A stretch of DNA of 64,000 nucleotides from Closterium sp. Naga37s-1 (GCA_947471745.1 CANJKZ010000463.1:878001-942000); one strand, 5' to 3'. Positions 11,405 to 22,423 are shown, numbered from the stretch's first letter. Numbers and translations: made by a program. The notes: generated by a model not told the origin, from the letters alone.

Positions 11405-12454
11405 TTAACTTCTGTTTATGTACCATCCGTATTCGTGCCCTCTCAGTCTGCACGAAGTCTTATAATTGTTGAGCAGCCTTGTTTAGTGAGCGATGGTATC
11501 TTTCTGCTTTACAATTCCGAGAAAGATCAATGACGCGTCCGATTGGTCGAGAAAACGGCGGGAATGGGCTTGTCAGACGAGGTGAGGCAACCAGACGGCA
11601 TTATCCAGGAGAAATCTGGGGTCGAGAAACACGGAGACAATAAAAGTGGAGCCTGCCGAATCGCGGTTCTCGCTGAGTCTGACGCGGCTCTGTAAGGTGT
11701 TCGAAAGGAATAAGCTGGGACGCAGTGCGGTTGCGGGTCCAACATACCCTCTCAAGCCTGGACCCTTGAGATAGCCATATTGGTTCTTCTTGAACTGCCT
11801 CTTCCGTCCGCATGTGGAAACCAAATATGAAACGATTTTCCGAGCACTATCAATCTATGGGTGGCACTGATTGAGGACTAATCGACCAGGGAGTCTGTTG
11901 ACTTAGGGGCGAAAAGTTAGGAACCTTCGGGCCTAGCGACAGTTTATTGAACGAGGGGCGACGCTTAGTCACGTCGGTGGCTCGCGGGATCTGCGAGTTC
12001 CAGTGCGATATTTCAGCAATCGCTCGTCGGCTCGTAGGCTCCTTAGGAGGAGTCGCAGGGAGTGAAAGTAGCCGTGGTGATTAGGCCTGTGTTTCCTTTT
12101 GAAATCAGTGAACTAATCGATGACCCTTGGCTTTTATGAAGAAGCTGTCAGGCAGCGGCACAGCGGGATTTCGCAAACGACTGGCTTGGATTTTCTGCCG
12201 GAATAGTGAGCAGCAGCGGTAGAGTGGTATATTCTCAACGATGTAACTGTTTCTTGTAATTTAGCACACACATTTGCGTGCTGACGCTGTTTCTATTCGA
12301 CTGCGCGTCTATATCTTCAGCGGTGACTTCTGTGCGTCTCCGCACAAGAAGTCACGTCCTTTTTACGCCTCTCCAGCACACTATCGACGCGGCTTTAAAC
12401 GATACTGCGAGTGTATGTTAACAGCATCTGGAATTTAATCTCCAGCGCCGAATC
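11405..12454. other. Intergenic region
   Basis: This is the presumed 3' end of the DUF2993 gene and the promoter/5' UTR of the CorA-like gene. Only short overlapping frames without family resemblance are present. I see no clear TATA box or repeat. Confidence 0.5.
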
Positions 12455-15400
12455 ATGGATTGGTCGGATCGCGGATCCGATACGCGTCCTCTCTTCGCCC
12501 CCTCGTCGCCTCGCAGCCCGAAGCGCTTCGGCGCTTTCTCCCGCTCCAGATCCTCGAAGGAGCGAGAGAGGTCGCGAATCCGACGGTCAGCGTATCGGTT
12601 CGACGGCCTGGGCTCGTTTGAGCGGTTGGATTGGGACCGGCTGAAGGAATTCGAGAAGGGACGGTTGCTGGGGAGGCAGCATACCCCGTCGCAACTACAG
12701 CAGGCGACGACGATTCACCCCCACCACCAGCACCACCACCAGCAGGTGCAATTTCAGATATCCCCCCGAGAATCAGACGCAGCGCGCTCGCCGCCGCCCG
12801 CGGAGAATCCTCCCCGTCCGATTTCCAGCCGAACAGACTCAGCCGGCTCGTTGGATGCCGCAACGGGGTTTTATCTCCCCCACCCCGCGCTCGCCGTCCC
12901 CGCGGCTGTAGCAGACCCCGCGGGTGTCCCATCCGCGGGTGTAACGCCCGCCGCTACAGGCGCCGCTGGGGGGCTCCTGACGCAGCCAGGTGGCGAGTTC
13001 TCGTGGTTCCACGTGGAGATCCCGCGATCGTGCCCGTCGCTTTCCGCCGCAGCTCGCCAGCTCATCACGCATCTGCACCCTCCGCTGCAGCTGCAGGAGA
13101 TCACGACGCTTCTATCCAACGGTCCATATTGCGGCACTCTCGGGGGCGCGCTTTTCGTGCGGATTAACTCCCCCGGGCCTATGGACAGCCCGTACACTTT
13201 TAAGATCGCGGCGCGGATCACGCCGTTTGGAATAGTAAGCGTCGCGTTGGGCCCGGTGCCGCGTTTAGAGCTTCAAAGAGAACCAGGAGGACTGTTAGGG
13301 TCAGAGGTTGGATTAGGGTTGGCGGGGCTGGTGGCTAGATTGCGCGACGATGCTGCCCCGGCTGCTGGGGCGAACGGTGTGGGTTCTGGTGGTGGTGCAG
13401 GTGGCGCTGCTGCTGGTTCTGCCATTGGTGTTGCTGCTGCCGTTGGTGTTGCTGGTTCGGCTAGCAGTCTTAACGGGGCAGACAGAGGGACAGACGGAGC
13501 TACCGTTTTGAGGAGGCGATCGCCGAATGCGTCATTCCGGGCTATTAACGAGGGCGAACCAGAAAGCGCCGCGCTTTCTGTTCTCGTTAAAGGCACCAGC
13601 GCTACAGTCACGCCGCAAACCAGCACTCCTGGCAGCCCGTCTGACACGCCCCGACCACTTAAGATCAGCGTAGGGGCAGGATCATCCTCGTTAGAGGCTT
13701 CCGCGATAGCAGCGGTAGTAGCAGGAGGAGCAACAGTAAGAATTGAGTCTGCAGCCGCTCCTCTCAGACTATTACACTCCGAGATAGAAGAGTGTGTGAC
13801 AATAGAGGGGGGTTCGCTTTCCTCCGGCACAATAGAGGGGGGTTTGCCTGTCTCCGACGCAGGTGTGAGTCAGGTGAAGAGCGAGGGGAATCTGGACCAG
13901 CGGGGGCTGTTGCAAGGGCTGGGCAGCAGAAGCTTCGGGTTGGGCAGTAGAGGCTATGCTAGTGATGCTGGTGGGGGAGGAGTCAGATGGGGGGCTAGTG
14001 CAGGTTTTTCTGGTGCAGGCGCGTCTGGGGTGGGTTCTGCTGGGGGAGGTGCATCTGGGGACGCGGGTGGGGTTGGGGGGAAGCGGAGTGGCGGGGTTTT
14101 GGCGCGAGTGGGGAAGGTTCTGGAGGCAATGACGCCGAGGAGGAGGGAGGTGAGGGAGCAGCAGGCGGAGGCACACACGACCATCGATGTAGATGATGCG
14201 GTGAGTGCCCCTTGCAGTGCATGTGGTTGAGCTACTGGCAGCGCTTGTGGCAGTGAGTGTGGCAGTGAGTGTGGCAGTGAGTGTGGCAGTGAGTGTGGCA
14301 GTGAGTGTGGCAGTGTCTGGCAGTGAACGTGGTTGTGCTCTGTCATGTGGGGAAGGAGCTCAAATACCCCCTATCTTGCTGCTGTGACACGTGCCCCCTC
14401 CTCTTACCCGCTCGTGCTCTTACCCTTTGCCTTCCCTTGTGTCTGACCTGCCCCTTGTGTTCCTCAGGAGCTAGAGGAGCTGCTGCGAAAGAGCCATCCA
14501 GAGAACGCGGAGTGCTTGATTCCAGTGACGGTGGTTGGGCTGCTGTGGTGTGTTACATGCCCCACCTCTTACCCTTTGCCTTCCCTTGTGTCTCTCACCT
14601 GCTCTCCTCCAGGAGTTAGAGGAGCTCTTGCGAAAGAGCCATCCGGAGAACGCCGAGTGCTTGATCCCAGTGACGGTGTTTGGGCTGCTGTGGTGTGTTA
14701 CATGCCCCACCTCTTACCCTTTGCCTTCCCTTGTGTCTCTCACCTGCTCTCCTCCAGGAGTTAGAGGAGCTCTTGCGAAAGAGCCATCCGGAGAACGCCG
14801 AGTGCTTGATCCCAGTGACGGTGTTTGGGCTGCTGTGGTGTGTTACATGCCCCACCTCTTACCCTTTGCCTTCCCTTGTGTCTCTCACCTGCTCTCCTCC
14901 AGGAGCTAGAGGAGCTCTTGCGAAAGAGCCATCCGGAGAACGCCGAGTGCTTGATCCCAGTGACGGTGTTTGGGCTGCTGTGGTGTGTTACATGCCCCAC
15001 CTCTTACCCTTTGCCTTCCCTTGTGTCTCTCACCTGCTCTCCTCCAGGAGCTAGAGGAGCTCTTGCGAAAGGGCCATCCGGAGAACGCCGAGTGCTTGAT
15101 CCCAGTGACGGTGTTTGGGCTGCTTTGATCTGCTCGTGCTCTTACCCTTTGCCTTCCCTTGTGTCTCACATGCCCCATGTGTTCCTCAGGAGCTAGAGGA
15201 GCTCTTGCGAAAGAGCCACCCAGAGAATGCGGAGTGCTTGATCCCAGTGACGGTGTTTGGGCTGCTGCAGCACATTGTTGAGACGCACATGGAGCATCTA
15301 GAAGATGTGGTGGTGGAGGTGGAGTGCATGCTGGACCAACACGAGAGGGACCTGGATGAAGGTAGTGTATTCTCCATTCCCTATTGCTCGCACACATGCA

Positions 15401-18291
15401 AACACACACACACACACGCACTCTGAGACGCACATGGAGCACTTAGAGGATGTGGTGGTGGAGGTGGAGTGTATGCTGGATCAGCATGAAAGAGACCTAG
15501 ACGAAGGTGATTATATGATACAGTGCGGTACAATGCAGTACAGTGCGGTACAGTTCTGTGCATGAATGAAAGGGCTGCTGCAGCACACTCACACTGAGAC
15601 GCACATGGAGCATCTAGAGGATGTGGTGGTGGAGGTGGAGTGTATGCTGGACCAACACGAGAGGGACCTGGATGAAGGTGACTATGTGATACAGTGCGGT
15701 ACATCATTGAAGGTACCTGGATGAAGGTAGTGTACCAACACAATGCGGTACAGTACATGGGGACGCACATGGAGCATTTGGAAGATGTGGTGGTGGAGGT
15801 GGAGTGCATGCTGGACCAACACGAGAGGGACCTGTATGAAGGTGGGATAGCGTATGCCCTGTTCCCTCTTCTCCCTTTTTGATAACCCCCTTCCCCTTAT
15901 TTATATCCTACCTGGCTCGGACCAGACCATCGCCTACTACTCCTCAACGATAGAACCTTCCCCAGGTTGCACCTGGAGCTGCAGGGAGTGCTGCAGTGTT
16001 CCCCCTGCTTGTGTTAGATGGTGATCTCTGTATGCAATCCCCAGGCTGACACCCACGCCCCTCCATTCCTCTCTGTGTGCCGCCCTCAGGGTCTGGCCAT
16101 TGGCTTCGGTTACTTGAAGATAGAACCTTCCCCAGGTTGCACCTGGACCTGCAGAGAGTGCTGCACGGTTCTCCCTGCTTGTTGAACCTTTCTGTGCAAT
16201 CCCTACCCCACCCAACCCCACCCCTTCGTAATCCCCTCTGTATACATTTTCAGGGTCAGACCACAGGCTGCGACTACTCGAGGATAGAACCTTCCCCAAG
16301 GGGGGCCTGGACCTGCAGAGAGCTGCTGTCTTGCCCCTGCTTATTGTATCTGTGTGTGTGATTGCCCCTTTTCCCTGTGTAACACTCTCAGGCTCAGACC
16401 ATCGCCTGAGGTTGCTCAAGGATAGAACCTTCCTTAAGCTGTGCCTGGACCTGTAGAGAGTGCTGCAGTCACTGCTTGCTGAATCTCTGAGTGTGATTCT
16501 TACCCTGATTCTTTCTTACTCCCGCCTGTCTACATTCTCAGGATCTGATTACCGTCTCCGATTACTGAAAGACAGAACCTTCCCCAAGCTCCACCTGGAC
16601 TTGCAGAGAGTGCTGCAGTCTCTGGCTCACGGGGAGGTGGTGCTACCGAAGCTGAAGGACAGGCTCGTGGCTCGACACTGGTGCGCCGGACCTGTAGCTT
16701 CGGCGGTGCTGGACGGGGCCATGGCTCGGCTGAGGAGAGGCAAGGAGAACGTGGGGTTCTTGACGGCGAGAATCACGGCGCTACAGACAGGGCTGGACCA
16801 GTGGCAGTCAGAGCAGATCAACAAGAAGCTTTACTACATCTCGTTCCTCTCCATTGTCTTCCTGCCGCTCTCTATCATCACCGGAGGTAAGAGGTGTTAT
16901 AGGGAGCGGGATGAACAGTGAGGAAGTGTGACGGCGCTACAGACGGGGCTGGAAGGGGCCATGGCTCGTCTGAGGAGAGGCAAGGAGAACGTGGGGTCCC
17001 TGACGGCGAGAGTCAGGTATGAGACGGGCGAATTGGGGAATCACGGCGCTACAGACGGGGCTGGACCAGTGGCAGTCAGAGCAGAGTAACGAGAAGCTTT
17101 ACTACATCTCCTTCCTCTCCATTGTCTTCCTGTCGCTCTCTATCATCACTGGAGGTAAGAGTGGTGTCAGGAGGTGGGGTGAATGTGAGAGCCACGGCGC
17201 AGCTTCACCTCTTTCACCTCAGTGGTGAGACCCAGATGTCACCCGACTCAGTTTCACCTCTTTCCCTCCTTTCTTTATTCCCCACATTGCCCTCCCTCTC
17301 AGCCTTAGGCATGAACGTGGGTGGAGTCCCCTGGGTGCAGCAGACCACCGATGGCCCAAATATCACCAGAGGATTTATCAACACACGGTTTCACCTCTTT
17401 CTCCCCTCCCTCCCTCCCTCCCTCCCTGCCAGCCTTTGGCATGAACGTGGGTGGAGTCCCCTGGGTGCAGCAAACCATCGACGATCCAAATGTCACTCGA
17501 GGGTGTATCCGCGTTATGTGGATCTGCTTCTATGTGGTTATTGCACTGGATGCAGCAAACATTGACAAACCAGACATTCTTCTCTCCCTGCTTCCTCCCC
17601 ACCTTCCCTCCCCACCAGCCTTTGGCATGAACGTGGGTGGAGTCCCCTGGGTGCAGCAAACCACCAACGACCCAAATGTCACTCAAGGCTTCATAACGCA
17701 CAGTCTCAAGTGATTGATCCCCCTTTTCCCCCGAATTCCCTCACCACCAGCCTTTGGCATGAACGTGGGTGGGGTTCCCTGGGTGCAGCAAACCACCAAC
17801 GACCCAAACGTCACCTCAGGGTTCATCTGGATCTGCTTTTGCGACGTGATTGCACTCTGTGCTGCTTTTGCGCTGGACGGAGTCCCCTGGGCAGAGAGAA
17901 CCACCGACCAAGAAGAAGCCATTTATAACATACAGTTCGGCTCAATTGCTCCCTGCTCCTTTCTTCCCCTTCCCCCCTCCCTTCCTTCCCACCAGCCTTT
18001 GGCATGAATGTGGGGGGGGTCCCCTGGGTGCAGCAAACCACCAACGACCCAAACATCACCTCAGGGTTCATCAACGTGATGTGGATCTGCTTTTACGTCG
18101 TGATCGCGCTGGGCGCTGCTTTTGCAGCTCCTTCAGTGTATGCGTATGTCCAGGAGCGGTTAGAGGAGCGGAAACGAATAGGGAAGGAGTTGTGGGAGCG
18201 GGCACGCAAGGTAATGAATGTGTTGAAACTTAGACCGAGAGGAGTAGGAAGGCTTGGAGAGGGATACCGCCGGCATGAATCAGATGAGTAG
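12455..18291 (+). CDS. CorA/ZntB-type metal cation transporter
   Basis: The model has four exons: 12455-14200, 15190-15361, 16542-16886 and 17996-18291 (852 aa). Phases 0, 1, 1 agree. The N-terminal half is cytosolic: a Ser/Arg-rich head, then FSWFHVEIPRSCPSLSAAAR at about residues 185-205 and long Gly/Ala/Ser-rich linkers. Exon 2 (ELEELLRKSHPENAECLIPV, HMEHLEDVVVEVECMLDQ) and exon 3 form the helical stalk. Transmembrane helix 1 is YYISFLSIVFLPLSIITG (about 736-753). The pore signature FGMNVGGVPWV at about 756-766 combines the CorA GMN motif with the GGVPW loop seen in ZntB-like members. Helix 2 is NVMWICFYVVIALGAAFA. CorA-family proteins work as pentamers moving Mg2+ or other divalent ions; ZntB moves Zn2+. 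Which ion moves here is not shown. All three introns carry arrays of exon-edge copies; the real exon is the last acceptor copy of each array. Confidence 0.9.
14250..14318 (+). repeat. 12-bp repeat resembling a donor site
   Basis: About six units of GGCAGTGAGTGT lie just inside intron 1 of the CorA-like gene, 50 bases after the real donor (GCG/GTGAGTGCC). Each unit contains AGTGAGT, like the donor itself, so this is a small array of donor-like sites. Confidence 0.85.
14468..15252 (+). repeat. Six copies of the CorA-like exon 2 head, 145-bp period
   Basis: Acceptor plus the first ~78 bases of exon 2 (ELEELLRKSHPENAECLIPV...) start at 14468, 14613, 14758, 14903, 15048 and 15190. The first five are followed by TGGTGTGTTACATGCCCC or similar intron sequence; only the last continues into the full exon. 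The four middle units differ at only one or a few bases each, so they spread very recently. Each unit equals intron tail plus exon head. 145 is not a multiple of 3, so reading through shifts frame. Confidence 0.95.
15277..15841 (+). repeat. Four copies of the CorA-like exon 2 tail with donor
   Basis: The exon 2 tail (HMEHLEDVVVEVECMLDQ, ending GATGAAG/GT) is real at 15277-15361. It recurs at about 15425-15506, 15571-15677 and 15760-15841, each ending in a GT donor (GTGATT, GTGACT, GTGGGA). A mini copy lies at about 15710-15731. The third copy also includes the preceding GGGCTGCTGCAGCACA of the exon. Confidence 0.93.
15917..16620 (+). repeat. Five copies of the CorA-like exon 3 head with acceptor
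   Basis: The exon 3 head (GSDYRLRLLKDRTFPKLHLD) is real at 16542. It recurs from about 15917 and from 16090, 16254 and 16392, spaced about 140-170 bp. The copies keep RTFP and LDLQRVL but have drifted: one copy has a stop codon in place of Arg in its CGCCTG and another in place of Gln in CTGCAG, fitting loss of coding duty. Confidence 0.92.
16928..17157 (+). repeat. Second copy of the CorA-like exon 3 tail with donor
   Basis: The segment coding ALQTGLDQWQSEQ and the first membrane helix (YYISFLSIVFL), with its GTAAGA donor, is real up to 16886. It recurs with rearranged order up to 17153 (donor GTAAGAGTGG). The copied helix is open and nearly unchanged. Confidence 0.9.
17303..18062 (+). repeat. 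Five copies of the GMN pore exon head
   Basis: Acceptor plus FGMNVGGVPWVQQT starts at 17303, 17433, 17619, 17751 and 17996 (the real exon 4). A loose fragment (GVPWAERTTDQ) lies near 17878. Copy 2 also holds part of the second membrane helix (VMWICFYVVIALDAA). Copies 1-4 run into intron-like CT-rich sequence and never reach the gene's C-terminus, so each is an acceptor without a usable exon body. Confidence 0.93.
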
Positions 18292-19419
18292 AGCGCATGA
18301 AAATTGTATCTTTGTGAAATCTGCATTGTCGTAGTGTGAAGAAGGGCTTGGTGTTAGTTGATACTTGCTTCAAGGCTTAAGTTTAGCTTCAGATCATGCA
18401 ACCCTGGTTCGAACACCCCCCCAATGAAGGTCCATGCTAATATGTGCTGGGAATGAAGAGAGTGCCTCGAGGGTTTTGATGTATAAGAGATCCAAGTGAC
18501 ATGGGTGCTTGCTGGGTTGTGAAGGGTGCATTGGACTGAACGTATTCGCATTGGAAATTTGTTGCTCTTTTCAATTGTGCTGGCTGTGAATTGTGAAAAG
18601 CTGCTAATAGAACACACCCTATTCACATGGCTGTGAATTGTGAAACGCTGCTAATCGTTTTTTTCCATATCCACATGGTTGTAGAAAAAAGCATTAAGGT
18701 TTGTACTGTCCATGTTCCCTGGGTTGAATACCTAAAGTTAACGGGTGATATTGTAAGATGAAGTATATTCCCGACCACATACAGAAAAACCCTCCTGAAA
18801 TGCCGAACTCCCATAAGCTGGGAAAGTCATCACCACGGAAATGTTATCGAGGCACTGTAGCGCCCTGCGATTCTTTTGGGGCTGGTTGGGTCATTCTCTT
18901 GTGGTGGATAGGCGGAGTCATATTCGCTGATGTCTATTCAGGGATCTGCGCAGGTGGGTTCCCGCATGTGTCTCTCAGGGCTGAACCATTCTGGCTTCTG
19001 GAGCCGCAATTTGGCCTAGCCGCAGGTGTTTGAACCTTTCTATTTGAATTTGGAGGGGCAGGGAGTTTTTCAGGCGCTTATCAAGGCGCGAATCTGAGCG
19101 AATGTGATGGCGAAGCAAATGCAGGGTGCACCTCCTCCGCACCGCTTCCCGGAGCGCCCACAGAGAAATGCCCATGTGATTTGCTGCGCTTCGCTGATAT
19201 CTGCTGAGGCGGAGATTCGCCTTGGTTTGTGTTTGCACCGCTGCGCATGTTCCGTTCTGTTATCGGTTTCTCCGGGTGCAAATTGATTTGTCGTATTAGA
19301 TGGAACCAGACATGGATAAAACTGGGGATCGTTGCTATCGCCTGTAGGTCAAAACGAAACCCTTGTTTCAGCTTCACCAAACCACGTTTACCACTGCACA
19401 TTGCACCAGCTCCAACTGA
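18292..19419. other. 3' UTR and intergenic region
   Basis: No gene was recognised. A ~45-60-bp segment (GGCTGTGAATTGTGAAA.. GCTGCTAAT) is repeated at about 18585-18610 and 18628-18655 in the probable 3' UTR of the CorA-like gene. Short open frames near 18760-19030 have no family resemblance. Confidence 0.5.
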
Positions 19420-19984
19420 GGGCGTGTCTGAAGTGAATTTCGACGTTTGCCGACGAAACTTTCGTCGACGTTCCTTGACGAAACTCGACATCCGTTTTCA
19501 GCTGTGTTCACTTCAGACACCCACACGACAAAATAACCCACACGTGCCATAGGAACACTGTTATAAGTTGCCCATGAAAATTCGACGTGGAATTAACAGA
19601 ATCATTCATGTAACTCAATTGTTTGCAATCTCGCGAATTTCGCTTAGCATAGATTGTTGCTGGTAACACCGGATATTCTACTGTCACATTGCCAGCGAAA
19701 TTTCTCTAGCACGTGTCGCTCTCGTCTTAGTTCTTATTAACGTGTGTTTGCCACAGCTATGCAGACATGGCGTGTCGAAGAATTGTTTTTGAAACACTCA
19801 CTGACTACAGTGACTCAAACAGCTGCCCGGTATCACTGTTCGACATCCCTCGACATGTGCACGAACGTCGAGTTTCGTAGAGGGATGTCAGGCTGCACTT
19901 CAGACACCAACACGCGTGGGTCCCACGGATGAGTTTCGTCGACGAAATTTGACGAAACTCGACGTTTGCACTTCAGACACGCCC
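19420..19984. mobile_element. MITE-like element(s) with GGGCGTGTCTGAAGTG ends
   Basis: GGGCGTGTCTGAAGTG at 19420-19435 is the exact inverse complement of 19969-19984. TGA borders both ends and may be a 3-bp target duplication, which together with GGG ends would fit a PIF/Harbinger (Tourist-like) MITE. Inside, CACTTCAGACAC occurs again near 19510 and 19893, and GACGAAACTCGACGTTTG-type blocks occur in both directions. The stretch may therefore be two or three nested copies rather than one. No transposase is encoded. It ends about 100 bp before the F-box gene start. Confidence 0.62.
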
Positions 19985-20090
19985 TGATTGACTCCATCGC
20001 TTTGCCCGAGCGCCAAAGAAGTCCCAGGGACAACACAGCACGAACAAACAATCTTGAATCAAGGATCTCAGCAACTAAGGACATAGCAAA

Positions 20091-21489
20091 ATGGTTCCTA
20101 AGCGAGCAGCTTCTGCGTTCATCGAAATGGCCGCTGCCAAGCGTCTTCGCGCGTCCGAGACCAAAGCTGTCGCTCAGTCCTCATCGTCACTGGATATTAT
20201 TCCGGTAAGCACTCCTATCCACTTTTGTTTCCACTCCCGGCACCCCTCGTTCACTTAGTTCTCTATCTCCGTTTTCCACTTTGAACGGATTCTAACCTTC
20301 GGACTTCCTTCTTTTTGCTCCTCTCCTATTATTCTTCCAGGGTGACGTTCTCTCCCTAATCGCCACATCCGTCGCGTCGAAATGCGCGTCAGCTGCGGAG
20401 TTCGCCAGCTTGCGCCTCTCCTGCACACGCTTCCACGACGTGGCCACGTTCCCCGAGGTCCTCTCCGCGCTCCCCATCTCCGCGCTCACATGCCCCGCGC
20501 GCGCCTATTCCGCGTCCTACCGCTCTTTCCTCCGCGCGTGCGCGGACGCGCGCAACAACGAGGCCGCGTTTCTCCTCGGGATGATCGAGTTCTACTGCCT
20601 AGGCGACCGTAAGGACGGAATCAAACACCTAGTCCAAGCCGCGAAAGCAGGTCACCCCGGCGCGCTGCATTCTCTCGCCGTCGTCCATTTCAACGGTAGT
20701 GGCGGCGCGGTTCCCGAGCGGAAACTCTCCGTCGGCGTGCTTCTCTGCGCCAGCGCGGCGCAGCAGGGCCACGTGGCGGCGCTTCGGGAGCTAGGGCACT
20801 GCTTGCAGGACGGGTACGGGATCAAGAAGAACGTGGCGGAGGGGAGGCGGTTACTGATGGAGGCGAATCTGCGGGAGTTTGCGGCCAGCCAGGTGTTGTC
20901 TGGGGAAGGCGGATTTCCCGAGGCTGAGCAGAAGCTTCGGCAGCTAGATGCGGTGATTAAGTCCGTGAAGGCGGTGATTCCGAAGCTGAGCGCGGATGAG
21001 GCGCGGAGCAACGAGCAGGGACAGATCAAGGAGTCGCGCGCGCAGGAGCATGTGAGCGCGCACGATCACGCGCAGGAGCACTCGCACGCGGGTCCCTGCA
21101 ACCCGCCTTCTGCCAACGGTGCGTCTTCCCCCGCGCAGCTGCTGCAGTCCCTCTGCCGGTGCCTGCGCCCGCTCATGAGCGACTTCGGTTGCGCCGTTCC
21201 AGATCTCCCCCTTCCCCCCGCCTCGCGCTTCCTCCTCGAGTGGAACGCGGAGCACGGTGTCCCAGCGCCCGAGGGCGGACTGAAGGTGTGCGGAAACGTG
21301 CGGTGCGGGCGGCCGGAGACGCGCGAGAAAGAGTTCCGCTGCTGCGCGGTGTGCTCGGGGCCGAGCTACTGCTCCCGCGCGTGCCAGGCGCTGGATTGGC
21401 GTGCGGGGCACATGGATGCCTGCCAGGAAGCCCCTTCGGCAGAGGATGCGGTTCAACTGGGTGAGGGGGAGGCTGTGGAGGTGGCTTGA
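20091..21489 (+). CDS. F-box protein with Sel1 repeats and MYND zinc finger (At1g67340-like)
   Basis: The model has two exons, 20091-20204 and 20341-21489 (420 aa). The intron is 136 bp, GTAAGC...CCAG, phase 0. A basic N-terminus is followed by an F-box-like segment at about 36-85 (GDVLSLIATSV, LRLSCTRFHDVA). Sel1-type repeats follow at about 110-225 (AAFLLGMIEFYCLGD, ALHSLAVVHFNGSGG, ALRELGHCLQDGYG). A charged linker precedes LLQSLCRCLRPLMSDFGC, and a MYND finger lies at about 354-396 with its Cys/His set (CGNVRCGRPETR, CAVC, YCSRACQALDW, HMDAC). Order and motifs match the land-plant F-box/MYND proteins such as Arabidopsis At1g67340. F-box proteins recruit substrates to SCF ubiquitin ligases through SKP1; MYND fingers bind Pro-rich peptides. 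The substrate is unknown. Its short intron has no exon-edge copies. Confidence 0.95.
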
Positions 21490-22423
21490 CTTACTCAGGA
21501 TGGCATATCTCTAGTTCTTCCGGCCTGACGGCCATATTGACCTACTAACCACTAATTAAATAGTGATCCGACCATGTATTCTGTAGTTTCTGTTGTACTA
21601 TGTGTTCATACGGTTTTCCGTGTATGGTAGTAACCCTTCATGCATTTCAAGGAGCATGCTCAGCACAGCCTCATGTCATATCATATAAGAGTTGGTCCAC
21701 TCGCTTGTCTATCTGTTCTATAATTTCTTGCATCGAAGTGTCCATATGCCCACCATATTGCCAGAAACTGGTCTAGTCATACCCGTAAGTGCAGTTTTTA
21801 TTTGCTGTAGGTGCATGACGTATTTATTTGGTAGTTGCCACCAATTGTAGTACACCGCTCACAGCGCATCTAGCAATAGCGAGGATGATGTCCAAATTGG
21901 TTCGTTTGTGGTGTGGCGCACCACCCACAACACACACCACCCACACAACAAACTCGTGCTGCTGCTGAGTGCTCCACCACACCACCCTGGTGGATTTCAA
22001 ATCACGTGAAAATAGAGAACGGTCCAAAACGGTAACGATTGGGGACACTTCCTACCGTGTGGAAACCTACAGAACCGCAGTGGAAACTGATTAGTGGACG
22101 ATTTCCCATAGCATCAACGGGCCAGGCACTGCACTCACAGGTAGCCATATATTTTCTTGTTCCGATGAAAACTGTGTAGTCACGCCGAGTCTCGTTTCGT
22201 GGCAGGTGTCATAGGTCTCTCAAAACTGGTTTCCCGTAACCCCTCTCTATCTTGGCTCCCTGAACGAGCAGCGTTATTTGTCAATGGAGCGTAGCCCGTG
22301 CTTCCGCAAAGGGTCGCCGTGATCTCTGTAACGATTTGACTTCATCCTTTTTTGTTTTGATCGTTCTCAGGTTTTTCTTCCAATTACCGTCGGTAATCAA
22401 GGAGTCTTATGTAGTGTGAAGCC
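21490..22423. other. Intergenic region
   Basis: This holds the 3' end of the F-box/MYND gene and the 5' side of the small gene at 22424. No recognisable gene or strong repeat was seen; a CACCACCC-rich patch lies at about 21910-21990. Confidence 0.5.

Noticed and set aside
14535-15196. Overlapping repeated open frames of about 124 codons in CorA-like intron 1
   Set aside because: They arise from the 145-bp unit being read in turn in different frames. They are repeats of intron plus exon head, not separate genes.
15277-15841. Mutually exclusive exons as in Dscam-type genes
   Set aside because: The copies lack an acceptor or a donor and many have lost their frame. They are partial edges, not complete alternative exons.
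18380-18420. Possible tRNA T arm (CCCTGGTTCGAACACC)
   Set aside because: No matching acceptor, D or anticodon arms at the right distance.
18758-19033. 91-codon frame with Trp-rich hydrophobic stretch
   Set aside because: No family resemblance, no supporting splice sites and intergenic composition.
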